DNA of 64,000 nucleotides, from positions 32,708-96,707 of the forward strand of contig WGNH01000006.1 in NCBI GenBank assembly GCA_016124665.1. Reading direction: 5' to 3'. The position numbers and the translations under genes were made by a program. Under the pieces are notes generated by a model. The model had not been told where the DNA came from. It saw only the letters and a program-made list of their open reading frames with translations, and ran no database searches. Of this stretch, positions 17,679 through 26,789 are shown piece after piece. Position 1 is the stretch's first letter, and every line of letters starts with the position of its first letter. This DNA is from Alphaproteobacteria bacterium. GTDB lineage: Bacteria > Pseudomonadota > Alphaproteobacteria > Caulobacterales > Maricaulaceae.

Positions 17679-18295
17679 GCCTGCTGCTTCTGGCCCGGCA
17701 CGGAAACACATTTGGTCCCGGCGATCCGGTCGTCTGGGTGGGCGCAAAAGAAGATCTGCCTCTGGTCAGATCCGGCGAGGCGCAGGCTGCAGCTTTTGGC
17801 GAAGCCTTGCGCGAGCAGAGCATCGCACCGGCCCGGCTTGTGTCCGGCCCGCTGAAGCGGACACGGCGCGCAGCAGAGATCGTGAAGGCGATCACGATGT
17901 CGGATGCGGACATCGAGATTGATGCCCGCCTGACAGAGATCGATTACGGTAAATGGGGCGGCAAAACCGATGACGAAATCAGCGCTACCTTCGGCCCCGA
18001 TGCCATTCCGGACTGGCGCGAGCGTCATAAACGGCCGGAAAATGCGGGCTGGTCGCCGGATGACCAGACACTGAAAGCCAATGCTTTGGGTGTTCTGGGC
18101 GACATGGAATCAGGTGGTTTTCCGGCCCTTGTCATCACATCCAACGGTATTCTGCGATATTTCCACAATGCCCTCGGATTCAAAGGGGACGCCAAAGTGA
18201 AGACCGGTCATGTCTGTGCCGCGCGCCTGTCAGAACGGGGCTGGACACCGCTCTTCTGGAATCAATCCCCTGAAACGCTCCCGGAGCTGTCATGA
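17675..18295 (+). CDS. Histidine-phosphatase-superfamily protein lacking the second catalytic His
   Basis: 206 residues. The phosphoglycerate-mutase-like motif LLARHGNT is at 5-12, with the phospho-accepting His9. SGPLKRTRRAAEIV supplies the conserved Arg. In active family members a second His lies in a block like VVSHGGVIR; here the block is VITSNGILR (153-161), with Ser156 at the His position. The acid residue region LTEIDYGKW is present. It could be a low-activity or altered phosphatase, or use His164 nearby. It sits in a tight four-gene run with kdsB-like, AMACR-like and reductase genes. Confidence 0.8.
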   Translation: MSLLLLARHGNTFGPGDPVVWVGAKEDLPLVRSGEAQAAAFGEALREQSIAPARLVSGPLKRTRRAAEIVKAITMSDADIEIDARLTEIDYGKWGGKTDDEISATFGPDAIPDWRERHKRPENAGWSPDDQTLKANALGVLGDMESGGFPALVITSNGILRYFHNALGFKGDAKVKTGHVCAARLSERGWTPLFWNQSPETLPELS

Positions 18296-19434
18296 GCGGG
18301 CCGCTGACCGGCATTCGCGTCATCGAGCTGGCGGGTATTGGCCCCGGTCCGCTGGCCGGGCAGTTGCTCGCCGATCTGGGAGCGGACGTCATTTCGGTCG
18401 ACCGCAAGGCCGAAACGCCGAATCCGGTGCGCCCGAAAGACGCCAATCGCCGTGGCAAGCGGTCCATTGCCGTCAATCTGAAAGCTGAGGGCGCGAGTGG
18501 TATCATCCTGAAGCTTTGTGAAACAACCGACATCTTGATCGAAGGCTTCCGGCCCGGCGTGGCCGAACGCCTCGGGCTCGGCCCCGATGCTGTTCACGCC
18601 ATCAATCCGGGGCTGGTCTATGGCCGCCTGACCGGCTGGGGACAGGCCGGGCCGCTGGCGGATCGCGCCGGTCATGACATCAATTATATCTCGATCACCG
18701 GCGCGCTCGCCGCCATTGGCGAGAAGGATCGCCCGGTCCCGCCGCTCAATCTGGTCGGGGATTATGCCGGTGGCTCGCTGATGCTGGTTTATGGCGTGAT
18801 GGCCGCACTGATTTCTGCCAGGTCCACGGGAAAGGGCCAGGTCGTCGATGCCGCCATGACGGATGGATCCGCCGCCATCATGAGCCTCATTCATTCCTTG
18901 CACGCCTCTGGCATCTGGCAGGACAGGCGCGAAGCCAACATCATTGACGGCGGAACACCCTTCTACCGCTGCTATGAAACCGCCGATAACGGATTCATGG
19001 CGGTCGGCGCGATCGAACCGCAATTCTTTGCCGAGCTGATCCGCGGGCTGGGTCTCGATGAAAGCTGGTGTGCCCGGCAATATGATGCGGCGGGCTGGCC
19101 GGACATGCAGGCCGAATTCGAGCGCGCCTTTGCGGGCCGGACACGTGAGGAATGGACCGCGATCTTTGAACCCACCGATGCCTGCGTCTCGCCTGTGCTG
19201 GATATGTCCGAAGCCCCCTCCCACCCGCACAATGCCGCCCGGCAAACCTTTGTCGAGATTGATGGTTTTGCCCAACCTGCCCCGGCACCGCGGTTTTCCG
19301 GCACAGCGGCCGGAAGACCGTCGAGCGCCTTTTTCCAGGGCGAACATACCCGCGCCATTCTGACCGAGGCAGGGTATTCTGAAGACGAGATCAGCACCCT
19401 GATCAGCGATGGAAAGGTGCAGGCCGCACAATGA
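18292..19434 (+). CDS. Alpha-methylacyl-CoA racemase (CaiB/BaiF CoA-transferase family)
   Basis: 380 residues of the family III CoA-transferase fold (GIRVIELAGIGPGPLAGQLLADLGAD). His128 in AGHDINY and Asp157 in VGDYAGGS align with the catalytic His/Asp pair of alpha-methylacyl-CoA racemases, and RRGKRSIAVNLK is the CoA-binding block. The expected role is epimerising 2-methyl-branched acyl-CoAs, for example from isoprenoids or sterol side chains, before beta-oxidation. Start and stop overlap the neighbours. Confidence 0.85.
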   Translation: MSGPLTGIRVIELAGIGPGPLAGQLLADLGADVISVDRKAETPNPVRPKDANRRGKRSIAVNLKAEGASGIILKLCETTDILIEGFRPGVAERLGLGPDAVHAINPGLVYGRLTGWGQAGPLADRAGHDINYISITGALAAIGEKDRPVPPLNLVGDYAGGSLMLVYGVMAALISARSTGKGQVVDAAMTDGSAAIMSLIHSLHASGIWQDRREANIIDGGTPFYRCYETADNGFMAVGAIEPQFFAELIRGLGLDESWCARQYDAAGWPDMQAEFERAFAGRTREEWTAIFEPTDACVSPVLDMSEAPSHPHNAARQTFVEIDGFAQPAPAPRFSGTAAGRPSSAFFQGEHTRAILTEAGYSEDEISTLISDGKVQAAQ

Positions 19435-20636
19435 GCGATCAGATTGTCATTATCGGAGCCGGTCAGGCCGGGATCCAGCTCGCCGACAGCCTGCGCCGCG
19501 AAGGTCATGAAGGCCCGGTCACCCTGATCGGCACCGAAGACGAAGCGCCCTATCAGCGCCCGCCCCTGTCAAAGGCTTTTCTTCTGGATCAGCTCGACGA
19601 AAGCCGCCTGCCCTTGCGGCCCGATGCTTTTTACGAGCAGCGCGATATTAAAACGCGCTTCGGCATGACGGTGACCGCAATAGACCGCGCCCACAAGACC
19701 GTCACCCTCGATACAAGCGAGACCCTGCCCTATGACAGGCTGGCGCTGTGTCTCGGGGCGAATGTGTTCATTCCCCCGATTCCCGGAACGGATCTGCCGC
19801 ATGTCCTGGCTTTGCGGACCCTGGCCGACGCCAAGCAGCTGAAGACAGCCCTCGCCAGCGCTGAAAGTGTTGCGGTTATTGGAGGCGGCTTCATCGGTCT
19901 GGAAGTGGCCGCTTCGGCGCGGAAAATGGGCAAGACGGTCACCATCATCGAAGCGCTCGACCGGGTGATGAAACGTGCGGTCAGCGAGCCTGTTTCGCGT
20001 TTTTTCGAGGCCCTGCATCGCGACCATGGCAGCACGGTTTTGCTTGAAACCCTGACGGAGGAAATCACGCCCGGCGGCGTCCGGCTGAAAAATGGAGACA
20101 TGATCCCGGCCGATCTCGTCGTCATGGGCACCGGCGTAGCCCCATGCCAGGAATTGGCGATGGCGTCGGGTCTGCACTGCGAAAACGGTATTCTGGTCGA
20201 TGAATTTGCCCGCACATCGGATCCCGATATCGTCGCCATTGGCGATTGCGCCGCGCATCCGAACTATCTGACCGGGCAGACCCTGCGGCTGGAATCCGTT
20301 CAGAATGCGATCGATCAGGCCAAGATTGCCGCAAAGACACTGACCGGCACGCTCGAGCCCTACAGGGCCGTGCCATGGTTCTGGTCAGACCAGTTCGATA
20401 TCAAGCTGCAGATGGCCGGGCTTTCCGGCGGGGCCGACACCAGCGTCACACGCGGCAATAAGGCAGACAGAAGTTTTTCCATCTTCTACTTCAGGAGCGG
20501 AAAGCTGATAGCGGCCGATTCCATCAACGCCCCCGCCGATCATATGGCAGCCCGCCGCATCCTCGCCAATGACGCGCGCACATTGACGCCGGAACAGGCC
20601 GCCGACACCGGCTTTGATCTGAAACAGGCTTTCTAG
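19431..20636 (+). CDS. FAD-dependent ferredoxin reductase (rhodocoxin/putidaredoxin reductase type)
   Basis: 401 residues. FAD site VIIGAGQAGIQLADSLR at the N terminus, PYQRPPLSK block, second dinucleotide fold VAVIGGGFIGLEVAASARK at about 145-163, and DIVAIGDCA near 263. The C-terminal reductase domain has PWFWSDQFDIKLQMAGL. These proteins pass electrons from NAD(P)H to a ferredoxin serving cytochrome P450 or dioxygenases. No ferredoxin or P450 is adjacent. Its stop overlaps that of the convergent next gene. Confidence 0.88.
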   Translation: MSDQIVIIGAGQAGIQLADSLRREGHEGPVTLIGTEDEAPYQRPPLSKAFLLDQLDESRLPLRPDAFYEQRDIKTRFGMTVTAIDRAHKTVTLDTSETLPYDRLALCLGANVFIPPIPGTDLPHVLALRTLADAKQLKTALASAESVAVIGGGFIGLEVAASARKMGKTVTIIEALDRVMKRAVSEPVSRFFEALHRDHGSTVLLETLTEEITPGGVRLKNGDMIPADLVVMGTGVAPCQELAMASGLHCENGILVDEFARTSDPDIVAIGDCAAHPNYLTGQTLRLESVQNAIDQAKIAAKTLTGTLEPYRAVPWFWSDQFDIKLQMAGLSGGADTSVTRGNKADRSFSIFYFRSGKLIAADSINAPADHMAARRILANDARTLTPEQAADTGFDLKQAF

Positions 20637-20944
20637 CCGGTCCCGGCTTCGGAATGATCCGGAGGCATAGACTGCATCTCCGACGTCCAGGCCAGACGGG
20701 CAAACCAGCCCGTGGCCAGCATCGCTACGATGAATGCGAGACCGTACAAGGCCCAGATGATCGCGCCAGCGGGATGCATGAGACCGATCATGGCCCACGC
20801 GGAGGCGAAAGCCACGACAAACGCCTCCGACCCGACCAGCAGGGTTACGGTGATCACTGAGGCGAGCGCTGTAATTGAAAGGCTTTTTCGAAAGCGTGCA
20901 GGTTTTTGGGACGGACTCTGCGAAGCCAGATGATGAGACGCCAT
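20633..20944 (-). CDS. Small two-span membrane protein, unknown function
   Basis: 103 residues: a basic N terminus, two hydrophobic spans (about 24-48 with AFVVAFASAWAMIG, and about 57-82) and a polar acidic C terminus. No family recognised. It converges on the ferredoxin reductase gene, with overlapping TAG stops. Confidence 0.55.
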   Translation of the reverse strand: MASHHLASQSPSQKPARFRKSLSITALASVITVTLLVGSEAFVVAFASAWAMIGLMHPAGAIIWALYGLAFIVAMLATGWFARLAWTSEMQSMPPDHSEAGTG

Positions 20945-21062
20945 GCGCCTGTTCTTTCCACCACATCACGCCCGGTGCGGGATGAATGCCGTATAAGTGG
21001 AAATGCCGGTTCTGAGCGCAATAGGCAGGACGACCGGAACTGCCAAAATATGCATCGGGCTT

Positions 21063-21749
21063 CTAGACCTTTCCGGTCACCGGCAGCAGCGCCCCGGTGA
21101 TCGCCCGGGCATCGTCCGATGCCAGAAACAGCATGACCGCAGCCAGATCATCGGGCTTCACCCAGATGTCTGGATCGGTATCGGGCATGTCCTGCCGGTT
21201 CTGCGGCGTATCAATGATGGACGGCAAAACCGCATTCACGGTGACCGCCGTGGACTTCAACTCTTCGGCCAGAGATTCCGTCAGGCGCATCACACCGGCT
21301 TTGGAGGCCGCATAGGCCCCCATTCCCATACCGGCCTTGACGGCACCGGCCGCGCCGACATTGACGATCCGGCCGGCGGGTGCAGCTTTCAGATAAGGCA
21401 GCGCCATCTTGCACGCGGTTGCTGCGGTCTTCACATTGATCTCGTAGAGAAAATCCCAGCTCTCGATCAATCCGTCTTTCAGCGTCTCCCAGCGAAATCC
21501 GCCGGCAATGTTGAGCAACGCATCCAGGCGTCCATGCTTTTCGACAATGGCGTTGAACAGGTCTGCCGTGGCCTCTGCATCCGTCAGATCCACACCGCCG
21601 CGCTGGTCCACGCCGTCCGGATACGTCTCGCGCGGCTTTCCCGCTCGGTCGATGGCGACAACGGTCCAGCCCTGTTGTCTGGCCAGTCTGACAGCGGCTT
21701 CCCCCAGAATGCCGAATCCGCCCGTTATCGCGATAACCTTGCCTGACAT
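21063..21749 (-). CDS. Short-chain dehydrogenase/reductase
   Basis: 228 residues with a Rossmann start KVIAITGGFGILGEAAVRLA, the LLNIAGG block, and the catalytic YAASK. The glycine motif GGFGILG fits a classical SDR. The C terminus keeps the DLAAVMLFLASDDARAITG signature. Substrate unknown. Standing alone on the minus strand; the 118 bases between it and the small membrane protein gene hold nothing recognisable. Confidence 0.85.
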   Translation of the reverse strand: MSGKVIAITGGFGILGEAAVRLARQQGWTVVAIDRAGKPRETYPDGVDQRGGVDLTDAEATADLFNAIVEKHGRLDALLNIAGGFRWETLKDGLIESWDFLYEINVKTAATACKMALPYLKAAPAGRIVNVGAAGAVKAGMGMGAYAASKAGVMRLTESLAEELKSTAVTVNAVLPSIIDTPQNRQDMPDTDPDIWVKPDDLAAVMLFLASDDARAITGALLPVTGKV

Positions 21750-21920
21750 TGAGACCTCCTCGTATTTGCGCCGGACACTAGCCCGGAAATCGACTGCTGC
21801 AAGCCAACCGGCATCGAATGACCCGTTTTGCGCCCGCAGAATGACATAAATCAGGGGGATGCAGTTTGTCTCTACTCGTGAGAGTATGGGGACTCGGGGA
21901 AGGGATAGGGAGATTTCAGC

Positions 21921-24900
21921 ATGACCACCGGTTTTAGCCGTCTGGGCTTGGGTGCCGTCGCATTGGCCCTGGTGTTAAGCGCTTGCGGAGAACGGGAGCC
22001 GGGTGCCAGCGGACCCGCCCGCGAGGGCATCGAACTGTCCGACCGGTCTGCGTCTGCCCCCCGCCCGGAACCGGAATATCCTGACCGTTTTGATTATCTG
22101 CGCTACCGGATTGATGTCTCCGCCGCCCAGCCCGCCGCCTGCTTCGTATTCTCGCAGGCCCTGGATCCAGGGGTGGACTATGCGCCCTATGTCGAACTGG
22201 ATCCGCCCGCGAATGTCGCTCTGCGGATCGACGGGTCCTCGCTCTGCCTTGGCGGTCTGACCTTCGGACAATCGCCCGAGGTCACCTTGCTGGAAGGTTT
22301 GCCCTCCGCAGAGGGCGATACTCTGCAAACGACAGAAACCACCACCATCGAATTCGGTGACCGGCCGTCCTATGTCGGCTTTTCCGGCGACGGTGTGATT
22401 CTGCCGCGGATCGATGCCGATGGCATCCCGATCGAAACGGTCAATGTGGACGAGGTCGAGATCGAGGTCCTTCGCATCACGGATCGGGCTCTGGTCTTCC
22501 GTGAAATCACGCAAGGTTATACCGCCTCAGAAAATGAATGGGGCTATCTCTACGGGGAAGAGAGCCCGAACGAGGTTGGCCGCCTTGTCTGGGAAGGCAC
22601 GATGGATACATCCGGAGCGCCCAACGCGCCGGTCATCACCGTCATGCCGCTGGCCGAAACCATCGGTGTTCTGGAACCCGGTGCCTATTTCCTGCGCGTC
22701 CGGGATGCCTCGGTGGACGAAAATGAAAACCAGCCTGCGCGTTCCGAACGCTGGTTCATCATCACCGATCTCGCTCTGACTTCCTATGTCGGCCAGGATG
22801 GTATCGATGTCACCGTCCGTTCTCTCCAGACCGGCCGTCCGGTAGAGGGAGCCGGGATTCAACTCCTCGCCCAGTCGAATGAAATTCTGGCGGCGGTGGA
22901 AAGCGACGCCAATGGCCGGGTCCGCTTTGACGATCCGCTGACCAATGGGGAAGGCGCAAATGCCCCGCGCCTGTTGACCGCCTATGGTCCGGAGGGCGAT
23001 TTTGCGGTGCTCGATTTCAATCGTTCCCCCGTCGATCTGTCCGAACACAATATCAACGGCCGTAACACGCCCGAAGGGGCGGACGCTTTCCTCTATCTGG
23101 ATCGCGGCATTTACCGCCCCGGCGAGACCGTGCACGCAACGGCCCTCATCCGTGACCGTGAAGCCAATGCCATTGATGATCGCGCGGGCAGCTTCATCCT
23201 GTATGCGCCGAACGGAATTGAATCAGACCGCCTGCGCTTTGATGACGCGGAGATGGCGGGAGCCATTCAGCATGATTTCGATATTTCTGCCGCTGCCGCC
23301 CGCGGCATCTGGCGTCTGGCACTCGAGCTGGATGGCCTCGGTGTGGTGGGGCGCGCCAGTTTTTCGGTCGAGGACTTTGTGCCGCAGCGCATCGAGCTGG
23401 AGCTCGACGCCGACGACACAACACCGCTGAAAGCCAATGAAAGCCGCGGTATCGAAGCCAATGTCCGCTTCCTTTATGGCGCGCCGGGCGCGGGCCTGCC
23501 GGTCGAGGGGGAGGTCCGCCTGGAAGTCGACCCGTCACCCTTTGACGCTTTTTCCGGATACCGTTTCGGATTGCACGATCAGGCCTTCCAGCAGATCGCC
23601 TATGACCTGCCGGATGCCGTTACGGATGGTGCGGGCAGAGCCGTATTGGGCCTCAATGCCGGTGATCGTGGTGCAGACGCGACCCAGCCCCTGCGCGCGC
23701 GTGTCGTCGTGTCCGCCATCGAACCCGGTGGCCGGCCGGTGCGTGACGATGTCCGCATCCCCTATCGTCCCCGCGATCTCTATATCGGCGTCGAGCCGGA
23801 TTTCGACGGCCGCCCGGACCAGGATGCAGAGACCTCATTCAATGTCGTTTCCGTCAATGCTGCCGGCGAACAGGTTGATGCGCGTCTGGAATGGCGTCTG
23901 ACCCGGCAGGATTACCGCTATGACTGGTATCGCGAAAGCGGCGGCAACTGGCGCTGGCGCCGGACCAGCTTCACCGTTCCGATTGAAGATGGTGTGATCC
24001 AGACCGGTGGCGAGATCACGGCGGTCAATACACCGCCGCTGGATTGGGGCAATTACCGGCTGGAGGTTTCAGTACCGGACGGCACGGCCTCCAGCTACGG
24101 CTTCTGGGTCGGCTGGGGCAGTGTTGCGCAGGATGGCGTGGAAGCGCCGGACCGCGTGCGGATCGCCACACCGGAAGACTCCCCCTCCGTGGGCGATACA
24201 GCCCAGATCAGCCTGCAAGCCCCCTATGCGGGGGAGGCCGAGATCGTGGTCGCCACGGATCGTGTGATTGCCAACTATTCCATCAGCCTGCCCGAAGGCG
24301 GCACCGGCTTCACTCTGCCCGTCACGGATGACTGGGGTACCGGCGCCTATGTCATGGTCACGGTCTACACACCGCGTGACGTGGTCGAACAACCGCGGCC
24401 GCGGCGCGCCGTGGGCGTGGCCTATATTCCGGTCAGCGCTGAAGACCGCACGATTGATCTCGCCTTCGACATGCCGGAGCTGGTGCGGCCGCGCCAGACC
24501 GTCAGCGTCGATCTCGAGGCGGGCCAGAACACACGCAATGCCTATGTCACGGTCGCAGCGGTCGATGAAGGCATTCTGCTTCTGACGCGCTTCGACTCCC
24601 CGGATCCGATTGACTGGTATTTCGGACAGCGCGCGCTCGATGTGTCGCTGTATGACGATTATGGGCGCCTGCTGGATCCCAATCAGGGCGCAGCGGCTCC
24701 GGTTCGCTCCGGCGGTGACCAGATTGGCGGCGCCGGTCTGACGGTCGTGCCCACCCAAACCGTTGCCCTGTTTTCCGGACCGGTCGAGTTTGACCGCAAC
24801 GGGACGGCATCGGTCGATATCGAGGTGCCGGACTTCAATGGCGAATTGCGCCTGATGGCGGTCGCCTGGTCGGACACAGCACTGGGATCGGCGTCTCAGC

Positions 24901-26789
24901 CACTGACCGTGCGCGACCCCGTCCCGGCCGAACTCATTCTGCCACGTTTCCTGTCTCCGGGAGATCAGGCACAAGCCACGCTGACCATCGACAATGTCGA
25001 AGGCGGAGCCGGTGATTACATCGCCATGTTCTCCAGCGACGGGCCGGTCAGTTTCGACCAGCCACAGAATGGTGCGGCCATGGAACCGGGCGAACGCCGC
25101 GATGATACGGTCGGCATCACTGCCGGGGATATCGGTATCGCTCAACTATCCATGGAAGTGATCGGCCCGGAAATCGAACTCGAATCCGGCTATCCGATCC
25201 AGGTACGGTCGGCCTTCATGCCGCAAGCTGATTTCGAACGTATTGCTCTGACTCCAGGCCAAAGCTGGTCGCCGGACCCGGCGCTTCTGTCCGGATTCAA
25301 TCCCGGCGATGCCGAGCTTCAGCTCAGCTTCTCGGCCATCCCGATGGACGCGGCGGCGATTTATGAAAATCTCAGCCGCTATCCCTTCGGCTGTACCGAG
25401 CAGCAGACCAGCCGCGCCCTGCCCCTGCTCTATGCCGGGCAGATGGCGGCGCTCGCCGGTCTGGACGCCGATGCCGAGAGCCACCAACGCGTCAGGGAGA
25501 CCGTCGAGACGATCCTGAACCGTCAAAGTGCCGATGGGGCTATCGGTCAGTGGCGTATGGGCGATCGCTATGCCGACGGCTGGCTGGGGGCGTATGCCAC
25601 CGACTTCCTCGCCCGGGCCGATGCGGCCGGATACGACGTGCCGGCGGCGGCGCTGGACCGCGCATATACGGTTCTGGATCATATCTCGCGCGGTGATTTC
25701 TACCGCGCCGGGGGCTATGACACCGAGATCCGCCGCGGTCCCTGGCAGCGGGACACCCAGCAACGCCTGAACGATCGCAGCCAGGCCTATGCCTTCTACG
25801 TGCTGGCCCGCGCCGGCCGGGCCGATGTCGGACGCCTGCGTTATTTCCACGACCAGCGCATTGACCAGATCTCCAGCCCGCTGGCCCGGGCCCATGTGGC
25901 CGCCGCATTGGCGCTGGTCGGCGATCGCGCCCGCAGCCAGAATGCCTTCGACCTCGCTGAACGCGTTCTGGGCTACAATAATGAGGGCGATTACTATCAG
26001 ACACCGCGCCGCGATCTGGCCGGTGTTCTGGCCCTTGCCGCCGAAGCCGGGGACATGGACCGGGTACAAAGACTGGGCGACCGTGTGGCAACAGAAGTCC
26101 CGGCGATTGACAGCCTGACGACCCAGGAAATGGCGTATCTCCTGCTCGCGGCAAATGCGCTCACGCAGGACGGCGAAGATGTCGATATTGCCGCCGAGGG
26201 CGCCGTAACCGTCGAGGCAGAAGACCGCAGCTTCTCCATGAGTCCGGAGGATCTGGCCCAGGGTGCCAGCTTTACCAATGAGGCCGGCAATCCGGTCTGG
26301 CTGACACGTGTTGCACGCGGCACACCGGCCGAGGCCCCGGAAGCGGAAGCCGCGCGTCTTGTCGTCAGCAAGCGGATCCGCAATACGGACGGGTCGGAAG
26401 CCGATCTGGCGAACATCTCGCAAGGCGACCGGCTTATGATTTCCTTCGAGATCATCAATCCGGAATCCCGCCGCGCACCGCTCATCCTCGCGGATCTGCT
26501 TCCCGCCGGTTTCGAGATCGAGTCGATTATTCAACCGGATGAAGGCGGTCCCAATGGCGTCTACAGCTGGCTGGGAACGATCGAATCAGCCCGCATCCAG
26601 GAAGCGCGCGACGATCGCTATGTTGCCGCGATCGAGGTCTATGGCCGCCGCACGGAGCGCTATGCCTATACGGTTCGCGCCGTCACGCCGGGCCGCTTCA
26701 CCATTCCCGGCGCTGTGGTCGAGGACATGTACCGCACGGATGTCTTTGCCCGCACGGCGGCAGGTGAGGTCGTCATCCGGGAACGCTGA
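21921..26789 (+). CDS. yfhM: Alpha-2-macroglobulin family lipoprotein (YfhM-like)
   Basis: 1622 residues, normal for bacterial alpha-2-macroglobulins. The lipoprotein signal ends LALVLSACG, so it is membrane-anchored in the periplasm. Macroglobulin-like domains occupy the first two thirds (FLYLDRGIYRPGETVHATALI is the usual MG block). The thioester motif is intact: GCTEQQ with Cys1158 and Gln1161, followed by the alpha/alpha toroid. It traps proteases by a covalent thioester. The ATGG overlap with pbpC reproduces the widespread yfhM-pbpC pair, thought to protect the envelope when the wall is breached. Confidence 0.95.
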   Translation: MTTGFSRLGLGAVALALVLSACGEREPGASGPAREGIELSDRSASAPRPEPEYPDRFDYLRYRIDVSAAQPAACFVFSQALDPGVDYAPYVELDPPANVALRIDGSSLCLGGLTFGQSPEVTLLEGLPSAEGDTLQTTETTTIEFGDRPSYVGFSGDGVILPRIDADGIPIETVNVDEVEIEVLRITDRALVFREITQGYTASENEWGYLYGEESPNEVGRLVWEGTMDTSGAPNAPVITVMPLAETIGVLEPGAYFLRVRDASVDENENQPARSERWFIITDLALTSYVGQDGIDVTVRSLQTGRPVEGAGIQLLAQSNEILAAVESDANGRVRFDDPLTNGEGANAPRLLTAYGPEGDFAVLDFNRSPVDLSEHNINGRNTPEGADAFLYLDRGIYRPGETVHATALIRDREANAIDDRAGSFILYAPNGIESDRLRFDDAEMAGAIQHDFDISAAAARGIWRLALELDGLGVVGRASFSVEDFVPQRIELELDADDTTPLKANESRGIEANVRFLYGAPGAGLPVEGEVRLEVDPSPFDAFSGYRFGLHDQAFQQIAYDLPDAVTDGAGRAVLGLNAGDRGADATQPLRARVVVSAIEPGGRPVRDDVRIPYRPRDLYIGVEPDFDGRPDQDAETSFNVVSVNAAGEQVDARLEWRLTRQDYRYDWYRESGGNWRWRRTSFTVPIEDGVIQTGGEITAVNTPPLDWGNYRLEVSVPDGTASSYGFWVGWGSVAQDGVEAPDRVRIATPEDSPSVGDTAQISLQAPYAGEAEIVVATDRVIANYSISLPEGGTGFTLPVTDDWGTGAYVMVTVYTPRDVVEQPRPRRAVGVAYIPVSAEDRTIDLAFDMPELVRPRQTVSVDLEAGQNTRNAYVTVAAVDEGILLLTRFDSPDPIDWYFGQRALDVSLYDDYGRLLDPNQGAAAPVRSGGDQIGGAGLTVVPTQTVALFSGPVEFDRNGTASVDIEVPDFNGELRLMAVAWSDTALGSASQPLTVRDPVPAELILPRFLSPGDQAQATLTIDNVEGGAGDYIAMFSSDGPVSFDQPQNGAAMEPGERRDDTVGITAGDIGIAQLSMEVIGPEIELESGYPIQVRSAFMPQADFERIALTPGQSWSPDPALLSGFNPGDAELQLSFSAIPMDAAAIYENLSRYPFGCTEQQTSRALPLLYAGQMAALAGLDADAESHQRVRETVETILNRQSADGAIGQWRMGDRYADGWLGAYATDFLARADAAGYDVPAAALDRAYTVLDHISRGDFYRAGGYDTEIRRGPWQRDTQQRLNDRSQAYAFYVLARAGRADVGRLRYFHDQRIDQISSPLARAHVAAALALVGDRARSQNAFDLAERVLGYNNEGDYYQTPRRDLAGVLALAAEAGDMDRVQRLGDRVATEVPAIDSLTTQEMAYLLLAANALTQDGEDVDIAAEGAVTVEAEDRSFSMSPEDLAQGASFTNEAGNPVWLTRVARGTPAEAPEAEAARLVVSKRIRNTDGSEADLANISQGDRLMISFEIINPESRRAPLILADLLPAGFEIESIIQPDEGGPNGVYSWLGTIESARIQEARDDRYVAAIEVYGRRTERYAYTVRAVTPGRFTIPGAVVEDMYRTDVFARTAAGEVVIRER

